This document shows positions 35,201-44,923 of a stretch of 64,000 nucleotides of DNA, piece by piece; position 1 is the first letter of the stretch; every line of letters starts with the position of its first letter. The DNA comes from Sphagnum compactum. Lineage: Eukaryota; Bryophyta; Sphagnopsida; Sphagnales. The DNA is taken from the NCBI GenBank assembly GCA_965153455.1, contig OZ234498.1, forward strand, positions 19,716,001-19,780,000. The letters run 5' to 3'. Below the pieces are notes generated by a model that ran no database searches, was not told where the DNA came from, and saw only the letters and a program-made list of their open reading frames with translations. A program made the translations under genes and the position numbers.

Positions 35201-37994
35201 TGGAGAACAAAAATGTTGAACCACTCTGAAGTAGGGCAGCCTTCAAGACTCTCAGGTCGAATCCATTGCACTGCATGTGGAGTCTGCACAATAGGACCAT
35301 GAATCACAGTGAAGAAGAAACCAATTAATACTGTAATAGAAATTTTGAGCTTCCACTTCCCAGAATCAGGTCAACTGTCCCCTCATAAATTTCACAAACA
35401 GTGAATTCAAAGTGAAAATGGTCAGTGTTGATAATTTGATCGTGCAACAGACCTGGAACATCCGATTCAGACGCTCATCACGAATATTTCCAAGACCATA
35501 TAGAGCAACCTTAGTAGAGCCCTGGCCAGACACCACAACTTCATTATAAAAAAATTCCAAAGAGGAGGCACATGGTGAAGGCACAAAAGACAATACTTTC
35601 ACATTTTAACAAAAATGACCAACAAGAAGATCCATCCTTTCACTAAGAGAAACAACCTTCTGCAGCAAAACTGGATACATTGATATTTGACCAACTCCAT
35701 TGCCCCCCAGCACCGCTTTCCCAAAATAGTTGACCAGATTGCATGCAGCCAGAATATCTATTGCTGACAGATGATCCTGCAAAGCACAACTAGCATCAGT
35801 ATGACAGGATCTCTGTTCTCCTTGCAGAGCATAATAGGAGATATTACAACACTCTTTGTCCCAGGTATCCACTGAAGAAGACGATAGGGAGAAAGGAAGG
35901 TATCAATACCAAGAAACAGGAAGATCAATCTAATGATGGTTGAAGATGTGAGCATTGATACGCACCACGCCTGCTGGATCATCATGGTTGCCATGGATGG
36001 TGAATACAGGCAGGCCAACATTGAAGTGAGGGTCCTCATAGTTGACATGCCCAAACCTACATTGCCACATGACTCAGTTGAGATAATATAAGCTCAAAAT
36101 CTAGCAAACACTCATGCTCCTTTATGGTCAGAAATAGTTTACAAATAATACTGTTCAATAGCAACCATATGAGGTGATCACTCTGTTGACATTTTGCACA
36201 AGAATTTCAAATCAAACAAGAAACTTCTGCATAGTACTGAGAGTTACTCCATACTTAAGATTTATGTCAATAGAGGAATGACCCGATAACAAGGTTATGC
36301 ATGTTTGGACCACAGAACAACAACCAATCAGCAAGGTATGGGAAAAACAGAAACCCAACCCTACAGAAAAGAGAAAACTAGACCAAAAACAAAACTGCAG
36401 GCATGTTCAGGGACAAGAGCAAAATGCATTGTATTGAACCATATCATCCACACTCCCTTCACCAGCTCTGGGCAACAATAGGTAGATGTTAAACTCAAAC
36501 ATTAACCAACATATTCAGTTTCTATCACAAGACTATTAGTAACAGGAAAACTTCCCTGTGATACCAGCTAGCTCAACAAAACCTAAAAGAGAAGAAGACC
36601 CAAGAAGAAAGAAAATCACAACAAGAATAAGAATTAAAAAAAAAGAAAAAAGGCAAGAATAGGGAAAAATCTGACATGAAAGGAGAAGGAAAGCAAAAGA
36701 AGTAAGAGGGAAAACTTTGAGAACCAAATCTTCAGAGAACAACATGGGCTTAGAGAATCTCGTCACTTGGGATTAAGAAACCTGTGAAATGGTCATTTTA
36801 AAGATTCCAACAGTAGAAATACCAGACATTTCAAACATGAAGCATGAGAGTCAGGTAATAGAAGAGGAGAGTGTATCTTGTTTCACAAAGATGGTTATGA
36901 GACTGCAGATGAATAACTAGATACTTTCAGTCATTGCTGCTGCTCACAGCACAACAATATTAGACCAGGTCCTCAGCAGACATAAAATCCAAATAAAATT
37001 CCAGAGTGCCATTGCATTGTCATAGAGAAAAAAACAGTTTGAGAGTGTGTACTTGTTTGGGAAGTTGATAGTCTGATCACTGACAACTTGGAATTGGACT
37101 GGACGGTCATTGAGGCAGTATCTTCGCAAAATTTCTATGGTCCTCACAAGGGTGGACCGAGAAGGCTTATTTTCATGGAACAGATCTCCTCCTAAGAGAA
37201 GAAAATCCACCTGAAGGAAAACAACAGCATGGTTCAAATTTCCATCAACAGAAAACCCTCCATTTTGTACAATCTGCCATGACTCTATCTCCTCACACAG
37301 CTGGTGGTCTGAATAATGCACTGATTTTTTCATATCCAGAGGAAAAACAAAGCTACCGTCAGCAATGGGTCATGACCACAGATGCAGAAACATCAAAGCA
37401 CAAGCCTCATAGGGGCCAATGAGGCATGTGAAAACACAAACAGGAATTTAAGAAGAGTTTAGGGTTTAGGGTTTAGGGTTTGGAAAAAAAAAGGAGAAAT
37501 TGCACTACTCACCTGGCACCACCAATGGCATGACCACAGATGCAGAAACATCAAAACACAAGCATTATAGGGGGGGGGGGGGGGGAAACGAAGCATGTGA
37601 AAACACAACCAGGAATTTAGAAAAGGTTTAGGGTTTGGAAAAAAAACAAAAAAAAGAGATAATTGCACTACTCGCCTGGCGCTGGGAGGCAATAGCACAA
37701 ATCTCATCAAAAGCATTGAAAGAATCATGACGACGCACTTCATCTTTCTCCATGTAACCTAAATGGCAGTCAGTAGCTACCAGTATTCGCAATGTATCAG
37801 TATCCACCATCCCTCTGCAACAACGAAAAACCCCAAAAACCGGCAACGGACTGATGATGAATTGGCGCAGTACCACACTTTGGCAAAGAAAGAAACAAAC
37901 CCAAAAAAAAAAAAACATTTCATACTCAAAGACACCAATGCGACTTCAATAATTGATTGAAAATTGTTTACCCAGAGCCCACAGGCGTCACCAT
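29284..37994 (-). CDS. MRE11: MRE11, double-strand-break repair nuclease
   Basis: Mn-dependent nuclease subunit of the nuclear MRE11-RAD50-NBS1 complex (break resection, telomere upkeep, ATM signalling). Exons read by phase: 37972-37994, 37676-37814, 37053-37210, 35966-36056, 35657-35776, 35453-35521, 35192-35283, 34806-34908, 34565-34672, 34302-34364, 33975-34046, 33629-33706, 33126-33188, 32816-32879, 31748-31830, 31388-31501, 31046-31126, 30687-30773, 30277-30536, 30045-30201; then a C-terminal exon ending 29476 (start unresolved) and a last exon stopping at 29284-29286. Motifs: DCH (23-25), GDLFHE (62-67), GNHD (129-132), GHEHE (255-259), TQPGSS near 275; an RG-rich GAR-like stretch about 590-605, then QTTLD; acidic/RG tail ending SWGSLRG. 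The start has an in-frame TAA 12 nt upstream. About 740-770 residues, near the plant norm. Intron 2 has a GC donor. Confidence 0.96.
32040..32330. repeat. Low-copy repeat in an MRE11 intron (plus short copy near 32935)
   Basis: Lies between the MRE11 exons at 31748-31830 and 32816-32879. It combines the sequence shared with 25440-25560 (32050-32180) and the sequence shared with 28360-28520 (32160-32260). It therefore represents the longest copy of the family in this window. Confidence 0.7.
37370..37690. repeat. 159-bp tandem duplication spanning an MRE11 splice donor
   Basis: Two units begin catgaccacagatgcagaaa at 37370 and 37529 and end ttgcactactcRcctggcRc. The second unit includes the last bases of MRE11 exon 2 and its donor, read as CAG|GCGAGT on the minus strand. 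The first unit, deeper in the intron, has the canonical form CAG|GTGAGT. A 16-base G run (37570-37585) marks unit 2. Confidence 0.92.
37458..37481 (+). repeat. Interstitial telomere-type repeat (TTTAGGG)3
   Basis: Three perfect TTTAGGG units followed by TTT, inside MRE11 intron 2 and within unit 1 of the 159-bp duplication. Unit 2 has a single TTTAGGG at about 37628. This is the Arabidopsis-type plant telomere motif. Confidence 0.95.
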
Positions 37995-38099
37995 CTTCTT
38001 CTCTTAGCCGATGATCACCGTGACGCCCAACGATTTTGAGGCTTTCGTATGATGCTGAAAGCACTGAAGGAGACTTGATGGTTCATTCGAGTCTCTATA

Positions 38100-39080
38100 A
38101 TTGCAACTAATTGGCATAATATTCATCATAGTTGGTAAACCTAATTTTGCACCTATTTGGATTTCTTTGGAAAATGGGTTGGATTAGGTGTCCCAAGTGT
38201 GTGTGTGTTCAATTTTTGTAGAACATAAATGTTGATTTTTAGCTCATGTTCTAGTACCTATTTTTGAGTTTGAAAATTGAATCCAATATATAAGAGATTT
38301 ATTGTTGGGGGAGCGGTGTTACAAATTTGAATTTAATATCGACACCATTAAAAAGTCCGTTATGTGTGGCATTAGTTTTTAGCACATTAAAAAGTCCATC
38401 ATGTGTGGCATTAGTTTTTAGTACATAGTTCAACAAACATGCGCAATTTTCAAACGTATTTGACAATGTAAACATGCAATATGGTGGGGATTTTCTTGTG
38501 GTTTAAAGTTGCAAAAGACATCTATTTTCATGACGATGATATTTTATATTAAAAAGAATATTTTTGTCAATTAATATGTCGAAATACATATTCATTTCGT
38601 ATGTTTATGGTTTTACTTGTGTAATATAAGTAGGCAAATTGGAGATCGTTTGGGACGTTTTAAAACATATCGCATTAAAGGTGGATATATCGTTTTCAAT
38701 GTTTGCAAAAGTATGATATTTATTTTAAATGTTCACAATTTGTTCATCTGCTTGTTGCATAAGTTGATGCAATTCATCGCACTGGATACAATTGAACCAA
38801 AAGTTTTCTACTAAACTAATATGTGGAATTTTGTTTTGGTTTAAAAACCACAATAATCACAAACTAGAAGTACTTAATGCAAGTCACTAATAATAATGAA
38901 ATCCAAAGTACCAAAGAAATGGTGGAATGTTTGTTTAATGGTTTTAAATTTATAATCTATGAAAGAAAATATTTTATTATTAATGAAGAATATTTTATCA
39001 AGGACCAATGAATTGAGATCACTATACATTTTTTTATTAAATGTCTAAATGTTTAGATGTCAAAAATGGTAAATGCTTGC
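38100..39080. other. Upstream of MRE11; two 39-bp tandem units, no gene
   Basis: Contains the tandem pair cattaaaaagtcc...tgtgtggcattagttttta at 38345-38424. No TATA box or promoter element could be assigned with confidence. Otherwise AT-rich without motifs. Confidence 0.55.
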
Positions 39081-39084
39081 AATT

Positions 39085-40245
39085 TAGGGGAATACTTAAT
39101 GTTGAATGAATTGTGGTGCAATCTATATTGAAGGTTGTTTTACCAATGTAGGCAATGAATAATATTTTTTGCTTTAGTGTTTCGACATGTAATTGTTTAT
39201 TGTAATGAGCAATAGGCCTTGTATAATGAGGAATAATGTAAATGTTTTGCTAGTACCAACTCCATTTGTTAAGAACAAATGAATTGGTTTATTAGGTTGT
39301 GTCCGTTTAAGGTATATGCAATCATCAAAGATTGTTTGTTGTTTTGAATTTAGCTTTTGAACAAAAGAATAAAATTCTTCATGTGGAATGATTATATTAT
39401 TTTTTTCCAAAGGTGTTTGGAATAGTGGATAAAATTATTTGTGATTGAATATGGGTGTCTAGTGTTATATCATAAGCTTAAACATTGGAATTATTTGTAA
39501 TTGGTGTTGATGTTGTTTGATCATTTACAAATTTTCTTTTGTCTATCCATATGTTTTCATTGTTGACACAAGCTAAATCATGAGCTTTGATTTCTAAGCA
39601 AGACCATTTGTTTCAATTTGGAAATTGATATATGAATTTTGATCTTGTTTGTATGATGGATTTTTCAGGGGTCATCTATGCAAAATGCCATGTGGGATGA
39701 CCATCCAATTAAGAATCTTTTAAGTATATAAATGGATGAAAGAGAAAAAGTTGTTTTTGATAATAATTTTATGGGTCTTTATGTTTATTATAATGAACAA
39801 AATGAATAATTTGACATGTATAATGTTTTTTTAAAAATTTGCAAAAGAATGATATGTAACAAATTCATTCAAAGATGAATTTATATATGATGATGGATAA
39901 TTCATGTACTTGTCAATGATTAAAAGTGATTTAATGTTTTTAGATTCAAAAAGGAGGTTTTATAATTGTTTATTTGATTTTAGTACAAATGTTTGTTTAA
40001 ATGGTGGGAATGTGTTTATGAAAAGGCATTTGCATGATGAATGGTACAAATAAATAGAGAGCACTACATAAACTACAAGTTGTGCAGACATATGTTGTGC
40101 ATTCACAAATGCATTGTTTAAATTTTTTTATTCTATTTTTTGCATTTTTGTTGATAGTCAATATGGTTCGAAATTCTTTTGTAATTTTGTAATTTACCTT
40201 TGTAACATATGATGTGTAGTAATTAACTATTACATAGGGGTCCAA
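39085..40245 (-). pseudogene. PIF1-like helicase remnant, Helitron-type (copy A)
   Basis: In minus-strand order: DPYVIVNYYTSYVTK at about 40240-40200, resembling the DPYA.YV.YVTK block between the Rep and helicase parts of Helitron RepHel proteins. Next, after much decayed sequence, LNSKQQTIFDDCIY then HLFLTNGVGTSKTFTLFLII (39360-39220), a Walker A in which GxGTGKT has become GVGTSKT. Last, GKTTFNIDCTTIHSTLSIPLN at about 39140-39080. Frames change between blocks and stops intervene, so it is inactive. Assignment to Helitrons rather than another PIF1 family is inference. Confidence 0.75.
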
Positions 40246-40249
40246 AAGG

Positions 40250-41280
40250 AATTACACATCAATATTTGCAACATAAGGTGGGCTACCTTTTATGCCCAAA
40301 ACTTTATTCGAACATCTTTTACATTTTTTTTTGAGAATAATGTATAGGTCTTTTTAATGAAAAATTTAATGCTTTTATATATGTTGGGAAATCAATGTAA
40401 TTTATCTAAAAATTGATTAAAAAAACATTGGATTCTTCATTTCAAGTTTTGGTAATGTTGTGAAAAAAAATTGGCAAATTTTTATACGACGTTTTTTAAA
40501 TTTCTTCATGTGTAGATTAATCAAGGGGTTCCAAAATTTGTGTAAAAGGCAAAGGTGGAAGAGGGTAATGGAAACGACACACATCTTGGTTCAACATGTG
40601 CATTTTTGTTGATGTATTTGTGAATTTTGAAGGTCTTTTGGAAGTAAACATACATCACATGATGTATATTTGTCAACAAAAGTTACAATTTCATGGTTAC
40701 CATGTAACCATAAATTGGTGCATTTTTAATCCATAACATACCATGGTCATGTTCACTTCCCTTGTTTTGGAATTTTGTTACATAATAAAAGTCTTATATA
40801 ACAACAAACATTGATGAGTCTTTTTTACATAAATATCTAAATGCAGGCATTCAATGGTCATAATATTGTGCACAAGTTGTAGGGTTAGCTTTCATTAAAT
40901 GTGTTATATCCTTTGAATTGTTAAAGTCTTGAGGGACATTAATTAATAATTTGTTATAATGATATAAGGCTTGTAATAATGGTTACCACCTAGACTTTCA
41001 ACACTTTTAAAAATCACAAAAAAAGTTGGTGGACCTATTTGTGGTATCAAGCAAATATATATATTTAAAAATTTCTAAATATTAGTCTAGTGAAGACTAT
41101 AATTGAAGTCATTATTATATCAAGACCACCCATAAATTGGATATGAAGTTGTTTTATTATTCATATTCTATGATCAGTAAATGATAACATTATATTGCCA
41201 ACTAATGAATATCATTTATGACTAATCAATGTAATTAATCATATTTTTTATTAAACTATTTTTTATTCATCACTTAATGC
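40250..41280. other. Probable decayed helicase/transposon interior
   Basis: No motif could be read with confidence. It lies between two PIF1-like helicase fragments of the same orientation and is probably part of the same decayed elements. Confidence 0.35.
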
Positions 41281-41284
41281 TTTG

Positions 41285-41650
41285 AGTTTGTTGAAATTTT
41301 TTGTTTAAAGGAATCACAAATGTTGAATGAATGGTCATACCATTAATGTTAAATGTAGTTTTCCAATGTATGCTAATTTCATGATTTTTTGGTTTTAAAA
41401 GGTCAAAATTTGGAATGTCTTCTATATAATATTTTATGATGTTTCATACGATACACATTATTGTAAAAGTTTTCCCTATTTTTGCACCTCTTGTTAAGAA
41501 AATGTGTAAAGGCTTTAAAGGATATTTTTGTTTTCTATATATATTGTCAATTATAATGAATCTTTGTTCATCATAAAATTTCTTCATTTTTTTGAGAATT
41601 TTTCGTATGGAATGGGTTCATCTACTTGTTGAAAAAGATCATGAATTAGT
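41285..41650 (-). pseudogene. PIF1-like helicase remnant (copy B)
   Basis: Minus-strand reading gives KMKKFYDEQRFIIIDNIY, then PLHIFLTRGAKIGKTFTIMC (Walker A, GGAGTGKT altered to RGAKIGKT). After a stop follow TTFNINGMTIHSTFVIP and an LN residue pair. These blocks parallel copy A but differ in sequence, so this is a second insertion rather than a recent duplicate. Confidence 0.72.
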
Positions 41651-41917
41651 GTGTTTTTTTTTTCATTTTTTTAATGTAAGAAAATAATAATGGTCAAAGT
41701 TGAGTACTTTGTATGGGACAAAGGATGATGTGAGATAATGTTGTAAATTTATCCCATATCTTTTATCAACAAGTTCAACTTTGTAAACTATGTAACTAAA
41801 TGAAAAAATATTTGTTTACACACAATACATGCACTAAATAAATTTAAAGTGCAAATACTGCTTGTGATGAGACAATAAAAAAGGCTTGTCACCAAAAAAT
41901 AAATAGGATCCTACAAA

Positions 41918-41985
41918 CTACCTACCTACCTACGCCTACATACCTACGCCTACCTACCTACTTGTTTTTACCTACCTACCAAATG
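41918..41985. repeat. TACC tract
   Basis: Runs of ctacctacctacc with interspersed tacgcctac units. Confidence 0.85.
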
Positions 41986-42009
41986 GTTAAATTAAATTGA
42001 AATACATAT

Positions 42010-42163
42010 AATATATTCCATAAGATTTACGACTAAGACAAAAATATGATTAATGGATGAGTGACATGTCCATATTCACTACGTAGTCATGTAATCATGA
42101 ATGATATTTCAACTACAAACCCATTCATGGGTGTAGTCATATTTGCCATGTTTTGGCGTAGTG
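42010..42163. mobile_element. Possible CACTA-type terminus
   Basis: The stretch ends ...ccatgttttggcgtagtg. Its reverse complement begins CACTACGCCAAAACATGG, which has CACTA-superfamily form. Subterminal gtagtc/gactac motifs and a TACC tract lie just inside, as in the large CACTA element at 9.3-15.0 kb. The other end and a 3-bp duplication were not located, so this is tentative. Confidence 0.35.
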
Positions 42164-42317
42164 TTACCTTTTAAACAAGTAAGTTCCAACCAATGGTTAC
42201 TTTGTTTAACATTGAAGTAGAATATAGACTTCTTTCAAATGATGTTAAAGACATTACTTGGTTTCAAACTTTATTGAAAGAGCTTCAATTTTTGAAAGAT
42301 GACTCAACATAGTTACA

Positions 42318-42525
42318 CTATGATAATGAGAGTAACATCAAGCTTGTGAATAATTTTTCTTCCATGCACAAACGAAACACATAGAAATATAGCATCATTA
42401 TATTAGAAAAAAAGTACAGGCAAGGGAGGTTGACATTGTCTACACTCCAATTGCACAACAAGTTGATGTTTTCACAAAACCCTTGGAAATTACCAAGTTT
42501 GAAAAATTATTTAGATCGACATAGC
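42318..42525 (+). pseudogene. Ty1/copia RNase H C-terminal remnant
   Basis: Reads YDNESNIKLVNN (from DNxSAIxLAxN of copia RNase H) and, after a frameshift, HYIRKKVQAREVDIVYTPIA then QQVDVFTKPLEITKFEKL (the conserved end QxADIFTKPL of copia Pol). Integrase, reverse transcriptase and LTRs were not recognised around it. Confidence 0.8.
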
Positions 42526-42539
42526 CATGCTTGATTTAT

Positions 42540-44100
42540 GAGCAAATCCTCTTACATAATTACATAGTCAATATATTCTTGCTTAATGATTAATAAGTCA
42601 GGAATAAGGAAGAATATCAAAAATTACTTTTCCTTCCTAATTTGATAGTCATTGCTAGATAAATGATTAATAACCACTAAATTAATTTTTAAAATATTTC
42701 TTGATTCATTTTTGCATGAAATCATATTCAATGCATGCATTAGTTAATACCTATGACTATCGTAACATAAAAAGTCTTTGGTCATGTCATTGACCTTGAT
42801 TTCAAGCGACCAATGTCACCGCCCACTAATTATGGGTTTTGTTTCTTTTGAGAATAAGTTAATTTTTGAGAATATTTCAAATGTCAACCTACTTGGTGGT
42901 TTTTATAGATAATTGATCGAATCAATTTTGATTTAGTTATGAATTTTTGAAATCTAGATTGTGAAGCCCAAAAGGGCCATTAATGTCAAGAACACAAATG
43001 ATAATGATTTTCCCCTTTTGTTGTTTTAATGACTAGTTTGGATCATTCCCATGTGCATGGACTAAGTAAACAAGAAAAAATATCTAATTTGTAAGTGTAA
43101 GGACACTTAAAAAATAAATCATGAATTAAATTATGAATGGGTCAAGAATGTTTCAAAAATCAAAATGTTAATGCACATTATACACTTTTGGGTGTTCATT
43201 ATTTTTCATGAATGTGTGCATAGGTGAGAAACACATAGCCCACCTAGTCCAATCAAAAAATCAATGTATAAATAGATGGAATTTTATTTTTCAAAATTGG
43301 GTCCAACTTTCCTATGATTTTGGTAAGGTGGTTCTTAGTCTTACCACCCAAGGAAAAGTTTGCCGAACAATTATTCTTGCACTGGCTTATCCTCAACCTA
43401 CATGTATGAAATAGTTCCTATATGCTTCATACTTCCTATATGCTTGAACGATACTGCTGCTGCTGCATTTCACATCATGTCTTTTGTTGGAAGCAAGAAG
43501 TGATCATATCAAGCATTCTGGTAAAACAACAAAATCTTAAACTATGGATTGTGCTCTGTATATTGTAGTCAAAGTGTGGAATTATTGCTAATGGAGTGTG
43601 GGTGGACCGGAAGTGCAATTACCAAGTTGACATACGTCATCACCAAGAGGCATAGGAACTAATGCGTTTGGAACATAGGTGTAGTGAATGTGCTAAAAGA
43701 TCACTCCTAACTTACAGTAAGTTACCATTTCATGAATTGTTCAAAGCTATATAATATAAGGCTCTAAATTTTTCTTCTTTTTCAAATATAAACATTCATA
43801 AAAAGGAAGAGAAGAACCCCTAGGGGCCACTTGCCAACCCTCAATATTGGTTGAACCCTACTATAGTAAAAGGTTCATTCCTTCTACATTTGAATGTTAT
43901 CAAGTCTACCTTTGGCATTGTTCATAGGATTGCAAAAGGAATTATGTTTTCGCCTCTTCTCGATTCACATATGCTTGATGTGCAATTCTCATCTTGCAAT
44001 CTCATTATGACCGACAATGCAAGGCAATAATGACTAAACAATGTGATCTAAATTGAATTTCTAGATTATGAAAACAGATACATTGTTTTATCATTTTGAT
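42540..44100. other. No gene recognised
   Basis: AT-rich sequence between copia and hAT remnants, with no conserved motif seen. Confidence 0.45.
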
Positions 44101-44116
44101 TTAAAAGCTCATCAAA

Positions 44117-44290
44117 TTGATGAAGATTGCCATGCTTCAAATTCCAGAATCTATTGAATATGAAAGAACATTCAGCAATTTGTCATTCATGAAAAACAAA
44201 GTACAAAATCAACTCATTATTCACCTTGACTTGTGTGTTAAGATGTTTAGTCATAATTATTTTTTATTTTGTCCAATTTCTATTACGATG
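44117..44290 (+). pseudogene. hAT transposase C-terminal dimerisation remnant
   Basis: The frame MLQIPESIEYERTFSNLSFM with KNKVQNQLIIHLDLCVKMF matches the pattern of the hAT dimerisation region (IPxSSxxxERxFSxxxxIKxxxRNRL...LxVxM). No BED finger, catalytic region or terminal repeats were found nearby, so only the 3' tail survives. Confidence 0.7.
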
Positions 44291-44923
44291 AAGCAATTGC
44301 ATTGTGGAAGGAGGTGGCAATGAAATATAAGTAGACAAGTAATGTTAATTTTAGTTCTACTCTTATGTTGTAAAATTTTGTATATGAAAATAAGTTCACA
44401 TGGGTTGGGTCTTGGGATTGGATGTTTGAAAATTAGGTGGGGATTATGATTCTTGTATGGGTTGGGGTGTAAGACTCCTTTGTTGTAGTGGGTGAGACTC
44501 ATTGTGATGGGGGTTAAATTCCCCCAATGGAGAATGCTAATCACTTGGTGTAATTTATCATTATAATAGTTTTTGTGGGGCCTTGATTTCTATATGTAAA
44601 CCATTCGTATTCCTTGGAAACATCATTGCCAAAACATATGGCCAAGGACCATGGCGACAATCTTGTCAATCTTCACCAAAAACCTGAATTCATTGTGCGG
44701 TAAGCTATTGGATTGTACATAGAATTGAATTGTCATTAGCAGTCCCACCACTTCAATAAGATGTCCCGGCAGGTATCCTGCAGTGACTCAGGTAGGATAT
44801 GTCCATAATGTAGTTGTCAATCACAAAGGAAGTCACAATGAATAGATACTTGAACAAAGAATTAAAAGAGTAGATGTTTTTGTGTGTAACCTATTGACAT
44901 TGTCGACCATGCCAACCCAAATT

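Noticed and set aside
43430-43470. ctgctgctgc run as a coding repeat
   Set aside because: Too short, with no surrounding open frame.
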